Part shown: positions 1 through 7,074 of the stretch, one piece after another | How the letters are laid out: each line of letters begins with the position of its first letter | Numbering within the stretch: position 1 is the first letter of the stretch | Source: Muribaculaceae bacterium | GTDB lineage: Bacteria; Bacteroidota; Bacteroidia; Bacteroidales; Muribaculaceae | Length of the DNA: 13,397 bases | NCBI GenBank assembly: GCA_029059965.1 | Contig: JAIDUY010000234.1 | Coordinates: 1 to 13,397, forward strand | Direction: 5' to 3' | Program-made: the position numbers and the translations under genes | The notes under the pieces: generated by a model | The model's input: the letters and a program-made list of their open reading frames with translations, nothing else | Databases searched by the model: none | Told to the model about the DNA's origin: nothing

Positions 1-6
1 TGGCAT

Positions 7-290
7 GGAATTAAATTCAATAATATTGTACATCGCTACAATGAGTAGGTGATTTTTTTCGGGATAATATGTGAGAGGGAAGTGTTTCTGCGGAAAATGG
101 TACCGGGCTTGCCGTTTCGGTCGGAAAAAACTGACATCGCACACTACTCGGCGCCGGAGGAAACATGCCTCGGCTGCTTGAGGTGGCGCTCCGACCTTGT
201 CGGGCGCTGTCAAAAAGCTCGGAATTTTGAGTTCGGGGGAGGAAGAAGAGGGGGAGGGGAGTGGGGCAAGCGGCAGCCACAGCCGCTTTT
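7..290 (-). promoter_or_regulatory. Candidate long structured 5' leader of a gene beyond the left edge
   Basis: This stretch lies between a consensus promoter (start predicted near 290) and a possible minus-strand ATG at 6..4. That ATG follows TTAATTCC, the same context that precedes the transporter ATG at 7075. Read leftward, the RNA begins with a 7-bp stem-loop (268-288, AAGCGGC/GCCGCTT). A pyrimidine-rich, G-poor tract follows (about 235-267). Next comes a region where GGUCGGAGCGCC (196-185) can pair either with the sequence just before it (208-199) or with two segments after it (155-151 and 125-119). No reading frame here looks like a real gene. It could be an attenuator or riboswitch leader, an independent small RNA, or chance pairing in GC-rich spacer. 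The downstream gene is outside the window, so its function is unknown. Confidence 0.35.
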
Positions 291-296
291 CGGCTA

Positions 297-328
297 CAAA
301 GTTACACTTTTTCTTCCATTCCAACAAA
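297..328 (-). promoter_or_regulatory. Bacteroidota consensus promoter, leftward
   Basis: On the minus strand TTTG (328-325) is followed by exactly 20 nt and TAACTTTG (304-297), a full match to the Bacteroidota sigma-70 consensus (-33 TTTG, 19-21 nt, -7 TAnnTTTG). The transcript should start near 290 and run leftward off the window. No credible coding sequence lies between here and the edge, so the promoter probably serves a long leader or a small RNA. Confidence 0.65.
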
Positions 329-390
329 TAATTCGTCCGATTGGTTCATTTTGTGGAATACGGGACGGAGTTTTTCGGCCGGACAGTAAG

Positions 391-435
391 CAATGTCTCC
401 GTTCTGTCATCAAATTGCGACAGAACGGAGACTTG
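391..435 (-). terminator. Perfect 14-bp hairpin after the radical SAM gene
   Basis: The arms 395-408 and 419-432 (GTCTCCGTTCTGTC and its exact reverse complement) enclose a 10-nt loop. Three more pairs (391-393 with 433-435) form around a bulged T at 394. The hairpin begins 20 nt past the radical SAM stop codon and sits before the next leftward promoter, as expected for the end of the rbfA operon. No T-run follows on either strand, so it may instead act as a 3'-end stabiliser or a factor-dependent stop. Its near symmetry means it could act in both directions. Confidence 0.5.
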
Positions 436-454
436 TGTTGCGTTTCGGGCGTAC

Positions 455-1237
455 TCAGGCCGTGACCTGTACGGGGATGCCGGTGGCCGAGGTGATGCGT
501 TCGGCAGCGGCGCGCAGCTCGGCGGGCGATATGCGTTGCATGGTGCCCTCGGGAGTGGGGCGGTCGATTGTGTAGAGCATGATTTCGCGCGGGCCGATGC
601 GGCGGTAGGCCTCGATGAGGGCGTCGATTTCGGATGGCAGGGTGTTGTCGACGCTATGTCCGTCGTGGGAGCCGCGCGTAAGCATGGTCTGGACGATGGC
701 GCGGTCGCCAAAGGTGGCTATGCGCCTGATGACGTCGTCGATGTCGAACGCGGGGTCGTTGGGCCGGTCGAGCAGACGCACCGTTTCGGGGATGGCGCTG
801 TCGAGCTTCAGTATGTTGTTGTCGACGCGCGTCAGCGCGCGGCATACGCTCTGCGATGCCAGGCGGGTGGCATTGGAAAGGACGCTGACCTTGGCCTCGG
901 GATAGTAGCGGTCGCGCAGGGCTATGGTGTCCTCGACTATCCCTTCGAAGTCGGGATGCAGCGTGGGCTCGCCGTTGCCGGAGAAGGTGATGACGTCCAG
1001 TGGTTTGCCCTCGGCCGACATTTCTTTCAGCTTGGCCTCGAGGTCGGCGGCCACCGACTCGCGTGAAGGCAGTCCGCTGTTGCCGGGTCCCTGGGCGTTG
1101 AAGCCAGCCTCGCAGTAGAGGCAGTCGAAGGAGCATATCTTGCCGTCGTCGGGCATGAGGTTGACGCCGAGCGAGCTGCCCAGACGCCGCGAATGAATCG
1201 GCCCGAATATCGTTGAATGGAAAAGTACTGTCTGCAT
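455..1237 (-). CDS. Radical SAM protein, COG0731-like Fe-S oxidoreductase
   Basis: This 260-residue protein carries the radical SAM cluster motif CSFDCLYC (Cys35, Cys39, Cys42), which binds the [4Fe-4S] cluster that cleaves S-adenosylmethionine. A GNGEPTLHP segment (residues 87-95) corresponds to the SAM-contacting GGE-type motif. SNATR at 121-125 and IDRPTPEG at 224-231 are typical of the COG0731 branch, which is related to wyosine-forming tRNA enzymes. There is no SPASM-type Cys-rich C-terminal domain, signal peptide or membrane segment, so it is probably cytoplasmic. It starts 19 nt after the permease stop codon and looks like the last gene of the rbfA operon. The fold and chemistry class are well supported. 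The substrate is unknown; a tRNA-modifying role is possible from family membership only. Confidence 0.9.
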   Translation of the reverse strand: MQTVLFHSTIFGPIHSRRLGSSLGVNLMPDDGKICSFDCLYCEAGFNAQGPGNSGLPSRESVAADLEAKLKEMSAEGKPLDVITFSGNGEPTLHPDFEGIVEDTIALRDRYYPEAKVSVLSNATRLASQSVCRALTRVDNNILKLDSAIPETVRLLDRPNDPAFDIDDVIRRIATFGDRAIVQTMLTRGSHDGHSVDNTLPSEIDALIEAYRRIGPREIMLYTIDRPTPEGTMQRISPAELRAAAERITSATGIPVQVTA

Positions 1238-1256
1238 AAGCTCAATCTATTAAGCG

Positions 1257-2486
1257 TCAATCAATTTTACGGGTGAACAGGCGGGCGAGCTGCCCGATGG
1301 CGAGGCCGAGGACGATGACCGTCAGGCTGACCGCGAGTATGTCGGCGCCCTCGATGCGCACGGGGTAGACGTCGATTGTCAGCGCCGACGGGTCGGCGCC
1401 GAGGCGTATGATTCCGAAATGCTGCTGAATCCACGACAGAAGTACACCGAGAACCACACCGACTATGCCGCCAAGCGCTGTAATCAGAGCTCCCTCCCAT
1501 GCGAAGACCGACGCCACCAGGCTGTGGGGGGCACCGAGGGCGCGCATGGTGCGCATGTTGTCGCGCTTCTCGATGACCAGCAGCGACAGGGTCGTTATGA
1601 TGTTGAAGGAGGCTATGACGAGGATGAAGACCAGCATCAGGAAGGTTACCCACTTCTCGACGGCTATCATGCGGAATGTCTCGGCCTGCTGGCGCTCGCG
1701 GGTGAGGACGTCGAAATCGGCTCCGAGAGCCGCGGCGATGCCCGCTGCGGCGCGCGAGGCGTCGGTGCCGTCGGTCAGGCGCACCTCAAGGGCTCCGGCA
1801 GTGTCGGAATCATAGTCGAGCAGGCTGCGCATCAGCGCGATGTCGGTGATGATGAAGTCGTTGTCGTACTCGGGCTGGTCGATCTGCATCACACCGGCTA
1901 CAGTCACCGCGGCCCGGCGGTATGCTCCGGCTGGATTGGCCGGATTGATGCGTCCGCGGCGGCGCGGCACATAGAGGTCGACAAAAGAGCCTAATCCCGG
2001 ACGTACGCGAAGCTGCATTGCCGGGCCGACGGCCAGTACGGCGGCTGAGGCCGAGTCGGGCGGCAGCGGGCCGGCTATGAATACCCCGTCGATGACGGTC
2101 TCGCCCACCGGCACCACATCGCGGTAGGCGTCGCCGGTCACGCCCTTGACCACCACCGGCATCTGCTCCGAACCTGCCACGGCCAGCGCGCGCTCGACGA
2201 GCACGGGCTGCACTGCGGCGACGCCCGGCATGGCGGCGACGGCGCGGCACAGGCTGTCGGCGCTGCCGAACACCTTGCCCCGCACGGCCTCGATGCGTAT
2301 GTCGGGGTCGACTTTGGACAGATGGCTGCGCGACAGCTCGGCGAATCCGTTGAAAACGGACAGTACGACCACTATGGCCATCGTCGCCACGGCCACGCCG
2401 GCGAGGGCGATGACCGAGATGACATTGACGGCCTTATGCGACTTCGGTGCGAAAAGATAGCGCCACGCTATCCTCAGGGCGAGCAT
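1257..2486 (-). CDS. ABC transporter permease of the FtsX/LolC-LolE type
   Basis: This 409-residue inner-membrane protein has the four-helix layout of MacB/LolC/LolE permeases. One N-terminal helix (about 21-46, after the basic start RYLFAPKSHKAVN) is followed by a large periplasmic domain (about 47-275) and three C-terminal helices (about 278-304, 324-354 and 378-402). The cytoplasmic loop EKRDNMRTMRALGA (306-319) is the conserved FtsX-domain segment that couples to the ATPase. Relatives in the Lol system extract lipoproteins from the inner membrane and pass them to a periplasmic carrier. No ATPase or second permease is encoded nearby, so it may act as a homodimer with an ATPase encoded elsewhere. 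The gene begins 24 nt after the rbfA stop codon. Lipoprotein release is the likeliest role but is inferred. Confidence 0.9.
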   Translation of the reverse strand: MLALRIAWRYLFAPKSHKAVNVISVIALAGVAVATMAIVVVLSVFNGFAELSRSHLSKVDPDIRIEAVRGKVFGSADSLCRAVAAMPGVAAVQPVLVERALAVAGSEQMPVVVKGVTGDAYRDVVPVGETVIDGVFIAGPLPPDSASAAVLAVGPAMQLRVRPGLGSFVDLYVPRRRGRINPANPAGAYRRAAVTVAGVMQIDQPEYDNDFIITDIALMRSLLDYDSDTAGALEVRLTDGTDASRAAAGIAAALGADFDVLTRERQQAETFRMIAVEKWVTFLMLVFILVIASFNIITTLSLLVIEKRDNMRTMRALGAPHSLVASVFAWEGALITALGGIVGVVLGVLLSWIQQHFGIIRLGADPSALTIDVYPVRIEGADILAVSLTVIVLGLAIGQLARLFTRKID

Positions 2487-2510
2487 CGTACTGGTCGGGT
2501 ATGGCGGAGC

Positions 2511-2846
2511 TTACTGCCTGAGCAGCGAGTCGATGTTTTCGAGATAGTCCAGCGTGTCGTCCAGATAGAACTGGAGCTCGGGCACCTTGCGGAGCTGGAA
2601 GCGCACTTTCTGCGCCAGCTCGTAGCGCACGGTCTTGGCTGATTTGCTGATGTTTTCCAGCACGGCGGCACTCTGTTCGGACGGGAATACCGACAGGTAG
2701 ACCTTGGCCACGGAGAGGTCGGGCGATGTGCGCACGCCGCTGACACTGACGATGACGCCGTGTGTCTTGGCGGTCTGCTGGCGGAAGATTTCGCTCAGCT
2801 CCTTCTGGAGCAGGCGGCTTATTTTGGCTTGGCGGGTGGATTCCAT
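2511..2846 (-). CDS. rbfA: Ribosome-binding factor A
   Basis: RbfA is a small KH-like protein that binds the 30S subunit during late maturation of 16S rRNA and is associated with growth at low temperature. The 111-residue length is normal. Family landmarks are the N-terminal RQAKISRLLQKELSEIF helix (5-21), the strand pattern around SPDLSVAKVYLSVFP (41-55), and the C-terminal signature RKVPELQFYLDDT (86-98). It is the first gene of an apparent operon with the permease and the radical SAM gene. A consensus promoter sits between it and polA, giving a leader of about 50 nt. No key element appears to be missing. Confidence 0.95.
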   Translation of the reverse strand: MESTRQAKISRLLQKELSEIFRQQTAKTHGVIVSVSGVRTSPDLSVAKVYLSVFPSEQSAAVLENISKSAKTVRYELAQKVRFQLRKVPELQFYLDDTLDYLENIDSLLRQ

Positions 2847-2902
2847 AGTTGAAAGTTGTGTTTTACGGTCAGTCGTTTCTCATCTAACAAGCGACCGACC
2901 TG

Positions 2903-2934
2903 CAAAGTTAGCGAAAACATCGCAAACGCGCAAA
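2903..2934 (-). promoter_or_regulatory. Bacteroidota consensus promoter of the rbfA operon
   Basis: On the minus strand TTTG (2934-2931), 20 nt, and TAACTTTG (2910-2903) match the Bacteroidota consensus without mismatch. The predicted start is near 2896, about 50 nt before the rbfA ATG. The site begins only about 20 nt after the polA stop codon, so rbfA need not depend on readthrough from polA. Confidence 0.7.
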
Positions 2935-2954
2935 GCTTGCGGCGGGCTGCGGCG

Positions 2955-5741
2955 TCAATGGGCTGCGAGCCAGTTGTCGGCAAGGCCCGACGATACTTCG
3001 AGGGGCACGCGACCCGAGTAGGCGCCCTCCATCTCGCGGATGACGAGTTCCTGGAGTTCGGCGGCCTCGCCGGGCTTGACGTTGAATATGAGTTCGTCGT
3101 GCACCTGCAGAATCATGCGCGAGCGCAGGCCGCGGCGTCCGATTTCGCGCCATATGCGTATCATTGCAATCTTGATGATGTCGGCAGCCGAGCCCTGCAG
3201 CGGGGCGTTGATGGCATTGCGCTCGGCGTAGCTGCGCACGGTGTTGCTGCGCGAGTTGATGTCGGGCAGGTAGCGGCGGCGTCCGAACACAGTGCTGACG
3301 AAGCCGTCGCGGCGCGCCCGCTCGATAGACTCGTTCATATATCCGGCCACACCCGGATAGGTGGCCATATAGCCTTCGATGAGGGCCTTGGCCTCGGAGC
3401 GGGGGATGCCTAAGCGTTCGGACAGGCCGAATGCCGAAATACCGTATATAATGCCGAAATTGGCCGTCTTTGCATTGCGTCGCTGCGTGTCGGTGACTTC
3501 GTCGAGGGCTATATGGTAGATTTTCGCCGCCGTGGCGCGGTGGATGTCCTGTCCCTCGACGAAAGCCTCGACCATGTCGGGGTCGCCGCTGAGGTCGGCC
3601 ATCAGCCTGAGCTCAATCTGGGAGTAGTCGGCCGAGAGGAGCATATCGCCCGGGTCGGCGACGAAGGCGCGGCGAATCTCGCGTCCGTCGTCGGTGCGGA
3701 TGGGGATGTTCTGGAGGTTGGGATTGGTCGACGATAGGCGTCCGGTGGCCGTGACCGTCTGGCGGTAGGTGGTGTGCAGCTTACCGGTACGGGGATTGAT
3801 GAGTTTGGGCAGGGCGTCGACGTAGGTGGCAAGGAGCTTGCGCAGGGCGCGAATCTGGAGGATGAGGCGCACCAGGGGGATGTCGGCGGCATATTTCTCG
3901 AGGACGTCTTCGGCGGTGGACCATGCTCCGCCCTTGGTCTTGCGGGCCTTGGGGTCGATCTGCATTTCGCCGAAGAGAATCTGTCCTACCTGCGAGGGCG
4001 AGGAAACGTTGAAGGGGCGCCCGGCCATGTCGTAAGCCTCGGTTTCGAGAGCTTTGAGGCGCTCGCTGAGGTCGCCCGACAGCTTGTGGAGTTCGGCGGG
4101 GTCGACGCGCGCACCCTCCCACTCCATATCGGCCAATACCTCTATCAGAGGCAGCTCGATGTCTGCCAGCAGCTTGTGCTGCTCCTTGCGCTCGAGCTCG
4201 GCCAACAGCAGTGGACGCAGACGCAGCACCATGGCCGCACGCTCGGCGGCGATGGCGGGAGCCTCGTCGGGAGTAAGGGCGGCGTTGCGCTGTGCGGCGG
4301 CGGTGCCGTAGAGCTTCATGCGTGCTCCGAGATATATCATTGCCAGTTCTTCGGTGTCGTGGCGTGTCTCGGGATTGCAGAGATAGTGGGCCACTGCGGT
4401 GTCGAAGTATCTGGCGCCGTCGAGTTCCGCGCCGATGCGGCGCAGCAGCAGCATGTCGCGCTTGAGGTCGTCGCTTACCAGCGTCACGGCGGGATTGGCC
4501 AATAGCGGCTCCACCAGCAGCGGTGCGGTGGAGGAGTCGAGGGCGAAGTAGGCCGTCACGGGCGACGGTCCTGCATCCTCGCCGTCGGCAAGGGGCAGAG
4601 CATCGGGAATATAGGCCACGGCCATGCCGCGGACGGTAGCCGTCATGGGCTCGGAGCCGTCGGCCACGACGCTTATGCCCACGGTGCGGGCGGATGCAGC
4701 CTCGGCGAGGAAGCGGCTGATGCTGTCCGGAGCCGTCAGCACAGACACAGGCTCGAGCGTGAAGGCCGCGGGCTCTTCGGGACGCACCTCCTCGGCCAGG
4801 TCGAACAGCGACAGGCTTTCGCCGGGCGCGGGTGCTGCCGGCGCGGGGGCTGCCGCAGGCGCTTCGGGCTTTAGGCGCGCCAGGAAGGTCTTGAACTCGA
4901 GTTCCTTGTAGATGGCGGCCAGGGCGTCGATGTCGGGCTCGCGGCGCAGCAGGTCGTCGGGCTTGATGTCCAGCGGCACATCCGTGCAGATGGTGACAAG
5001 CCATTCGGACATGCGTATCTGTTCGACGTTCTCCTCGATTTTGGTCTTGAGGGCGCCCTTTAGTTTGTCCGTATTGGCGAGCAGATTATCCACCGAGCCG
5101 AACTCGGCGATGAGCTTGACGGCTGTTTTCTCGCCGACGCCGGGACAGCCGGGCACGTTGTCCGAGGCATCACCCTCGAGGGCGAGCAGGTCGATGACCT
5201 GACGCGGATTCGAGATGCCGTGGCGCTCGCACACCTCGGCGGGGCCGCGCACCTCGAAGCCCTGGCCCTTGAGCGCCGGGCGATACATGAGCACGCGGTC
5301 GGTGACGAGCTGCCCGTAGTCCTTGTCGGGAGTCATCATATAAGTGGTGAAACCCTCGGCCTCGGCGCGCCGCGAGAGCGTGCCGATGACGTCGTCGGCC
5401 TCGTAGCCCGGACATTCCACCACCGGAATGCGGTATGCCTCGAGAATGCGCTTGATGAAAGGAATCGCCAGAGTGATGTCCTCGGGCTGCTTGTCGCGTC
5501 CGGCCTTGTACTCGGCGTACTTCTCGTGTCGGAATGTGGCGCCTCCGGGCGGGTCGAAGCAGACGGCGATGTATCCGGGATTCTCCTTGCGCAGAACCTC
5601 GTCGAGAGTATTGACGAAACCGAAGATAGCCGAGGTGTTCAGGCCGTAGGAAGTCGTCCGCGGTGTACGCATCAGTGCATAGTAGGCGCGATAGATAAGC
5701 GCGTAGGCATCAAGCAGAAAGAGCTTGGTTTGTTCGGGCAT
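2955..5741 (-). CDS. polA: DNA polymerase I, proofreading site apparently inactive
   Basis: PolA removes RNA primers and fills gaps in replication and repair. I chose the ATG at 5741 (MPEQTK), which gives 928 residues, the length of the E. coli enzyme; an upstream extension in frame is Arg-rich and overlaps the reductase gene. The 5' nuclease domain (1 to about 290) keeps its acidic sites: D11, D63, EADD 114-117, D139/D141, and D191/D194 before the helix-hairpin-helix. An Ala/Pro linker follows (about 292-307). The polymerase domain has motif A DYSQIELR (D705), O-helix RRNAKTANFGIIYG (R754, K758, F762, Y766) and VHDE (D882, E883). In the 3'-5' exonuclease domain, S357 and V359 stand where the DxE acids belong and I497/R501 replace YxxxD; D429 remains. 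Proofreading is therefore probably lost. It starts 53 nt after the reductase stop codon with no visible promoter between, so the two may be cotranscribed. Confidence 0.96.
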   Translation of the reverse strand: MPEQTKLFLLDAYALIYRAYYALMRTPRTTSYGLNTSAIFGFVNTLDEVLRKENPGYIAVCFDPPGGATFRHEKYAEYKAGRDKQPEDITLAIPFIKRILEAYRIPVVECPGYEADDVIGTLSRRAEAEGFTTYMMTPDKDYGQLVTDRVLMYRPALKGQGFEVRGPAEVCERHGISNPRQVIDLLALEGDASDNVPGCPGVGEKTAVKLIAEFGSVDNLLANTDKLKGALKTKIEENVEQIRMSEWLVTICTDVPLDIKPDDLLRREPDIDALAAIYKELEFKTFLARLKPEAPAAAPAPAAPAPGESLSLFDLAEEVRPEEPAAFTLEPVSVLTAPDSISRFLAEAASARTVGISVVADGSEPMTATVRGMAVAYIPDALPLADGEDAGPSPVTAYFALDSSTAPLLVEPLLANPAVTLVSDDLKRDMLLLRRIGAELDGARYFDTAVAHYLCNPETRHDTEELAMIYLGARMKLYGTAAAQRNAALTPDEAPAIAAERAAMVLRLRPLLLAELERKEQHKLLADIELPLIEVLADMEWEGARVDPAELHKLSGDLSERLKALETEAYDMAGRPFNVSSPSQVGQILFGEMQIDPKARKTKGGAWSTAEDVLEKYAADIPLVRLILQIRALRKLLATYVDALPKLINPRTGKLHTTYRQTVTATGRLSSTNPNLQNIPIRTDDGREIRRAFVADPGDMLLSADYSQIELRLMADLSGDPDMVEAFVEGQDIHRATAAKIYHIALDEVTDTQRRNAKTANFGIIYGISAFGLSERLGIPRSEAKALIEGYMATYPGVAGYMNESIERARRDGFVSTVFGRRRYLPDINSRSNTVRSYAERNAINAPLQGSAADIIKIAMIRIWREIGRRGLRSRMILQVHDELIFNVKPGEAAELQELVIREMEGAYSGRVPLEVSSGLADNWLAAH

Positions 5742-5794
5742 ATGGCAGAGTGGTGTGTTGTCGTTGTTGGTAGAGTAGGGAGGGAGAGATGCCG

Positions 5795-6799
5795 TCAGCG
5801 GCCTGTTATGGCGTCGATTTCGGCGAGTTCCTCGGGCGAGAAAGCGGTGTTGCGCAGGGCCTTGAGATTGTCGTCGAGCTGGGCGACGGAGCTTGCGCCG
5901 ACGATTACGCTCGTTACGGCCTTGTCGCGCAGCAGCCATGCCAGCGACATCTCGGCCAGCGTCTGGCCTCGGCGTGCCGCAAGGTCGTTGAGGCGCCGAA
6001 TCATGTCGAGGGTTGTCCCCGTGAGTGCATCCTCCTTGAGGTATCCGCCGCGGGCTATGCGGGAGTCGGCGGGTATGCCGTTGAGGTATCGGTTGGTCAG
6101 AAGTCCCTGGGCCAAAGGCGAGAAGGCGATGAATCCGACTCCCTTGGCGCGGGCGTCGGCAATGATACCATGGTCCTCGGGCTCGCGGTTGAAGATGTTG
6201 TAGCGACCCTGGTAGAGCAGGCAGGGCACGTCGCGTTCGGCGAGGTAGCCGTAGGCATATTCGGCCTTGTCGCGGGGGTATTTGGAAATACCGACGTAGA
6301 GGGCCTTGCCGGCGCGGACGATGTCGACAAGAGCCTGCAGCGTCTCCTCGATTGGCGTCTCGGGGTCGTAGCGGTGCGAGTAGAACACGTCGACATAGTC
6401 GAGATTCATCCTCTTAAGACTTTGGTCGAGGCTGGCCATGAGGTACTTGCGCGAGCCCCAGTTGCCGTAGGGTCCCGGCCACATATCGTGGCCGGCTTTG
6501 GTGGAGATGAAGAGCTCGTCGCGGAACGGCGCAAAAGATTTGCGCATGATGATTCCGAAAGTATCCTCGGCCGAGCCGTAGGACGGGCCGTAGTTGTTGG
6601 CCAGGTCGAAGTGTGTTATGCCGCGGTCGAAAGCGAAGTGGGCTTTGCGGAGCGATTCGGCCAGCGGGTCGACATCGCCGAAGTTGTGCCACAGGCCAAG
6701 GGAGATGGCCGGCAGCAGGATGCCGCTGCGTCCGCAGCGGCGGTAAGTCATTCCGGAGTCGTAGCGGTCCGGAGCCGGGGAATAAACGGGGTCAATCAT
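5795..6799 (-). CDS. gpr: Aldo/keto reductase, L-glyceraldehyde 3-phosphate reductase type (GpR/YghZ)
   Basis: This 334-residue NADPH-dependent reductase closely resembles E. coli YghZ (GpR), which reduces the stray metabolite L-glyceraldehyde 3-phosphate and other aldehydes. Shared stretches include LPAISLGLWHNFG (29-41), HFDLANNYGP (63-72), STKAGHDMWPGPYG (99-112) and FSPLAQGLLT (226-235). The aldo/keto reductase tetrad is intact: D65, Y70, K101 and H142. The C-terminal GASSVAQLDDNLKAL (301-315) is the cofactor 2'-phosphate-binding region. The ATG at 6799 is preferred over an in-frame codon at 6874, because that codon lies inside the promoter, upstream of the predicted transcript start near 6837. 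It is slightly shorter at the C-terminus than the E. coli protein. The substrate is inferred from similarity; a general aldehyde reductase is the alternative. Confidence 0.92.
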   Translation of the reverse strand: MIDPVYSPAPDRYDSGMTYRRCGRSGILLPAISLGLWHNFGDVDPLAESLRKAHFAFDRGITHFDLANNYGPSYGSAEDTFGIIMRKSFAPFRDELFISTKAGHDMWPGPYGNWGSRKYLMASLDQSLKRMNLDYVDVFYSHRYDPETPIEETLQALVDIVRAGKALYVGISKYPRDKAEYAYGYLAERDVPCLLYQGRYNIFNREPEDHGIIADARAKGVGFIAFSPLAQGLLTNRYLNGIPADSRIARGGYLKEDALTGTTLDMIRRLNDLAARRGQTLAEMSLAWLLRDKAVTSVIVGASSVAQLDDNLKALRNTAFSPEELAEIDAITGR

Positions 6800-6843
6800 A
6801 AGGGGAAAATGTGGGCGCGGCGTCAAGGGTTCGCCTCGTCCTG

Positions 6844-6875
6844 CAAAGATAGCCAATGCCGCCGAGCACCCCAAA
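6844..6875 (-). promoter_or_regulatory. Bacteroidota consensus promoter of the aldo/keto reductase gene
   Basis: On the minus strand TTTG (6875-6872), 20 nt, and TATCTTTG (6851-6844) match the consensus exactly. The predicted start is near 6837, leaving a leader of about 38 nt before the ATG at 6799. This placement decides the start codon of the reductase. polA may be read from the same promoter. Confidence 0.7.
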
Positions 6876-6997
6876 TAAATCGCAACAAAAGATAAAACTT
6901 CCCTCCGTATTCACTGCCTCAGGCGGCAGAAAGATAGTGGAAATGCTGCTTTTTGGCTTTCGCAAAGCCTTTGAAGACGGCGCTGCGGCGAGTGAAA

Positions 6998-7029
6998 TTT
7001 GCGTATGTGCGGGGAATTTTATAAATTAG
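6998..7029 (+). promoter_or_regulatory. Probable promoter of the POT transporter gene
   Basis: On the plus strand TTTG (6998-7001), 20 nt, and TAAATTAG (7022-7029) match the Bacteroidota consensus with one mismatch (A for T at the seventh position of the -7 element). Transcription would start near 7036, about 39 nt before the ATG. It diverges from the reductase promoter within the same 275-nt spacer. Confidence 0.45.
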
Positions 7030-7074
7030 CCGCTGTAAACTTGAAAAAACTATACACGACTTATTTTTAATTCC

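Noticed and set aside
25..42. Small hairpin ATTGTA/TACAAT followed by a T-run at 53-59, possible plus-strand terminator
   Set aside because: The stem is only 6 AT-rich pairs, the T-run is 10 nt away, and no plus-strand gene is known to end here.
17..280. Open frame of 87 codons on the minus strand filling the leader, ending 10 nt before the ATG at 6
   Set aside because: It starts with GTG about 10 nt after the predicted RNA start, is rich in Ser, Pro and Arg with no recognisable domain, and overlaps the structured region. An upstream frame cannot be fully excluded.
49..465. Open frame of 138 codons on the plus strand at the left edge
   Set aside because: It has no recognisable domain or promoter, is of odd composition, crosses the perfect hairpin and runs into the end of the radical SAM gene in antisense.
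6955..6969. Inverted repeat GGCTTT/AAAGCC in the divergent spacer, possible operator
   Set aside because: It is only 6 bp, is not placed over either promoter, and short repeats like this are common by chance.
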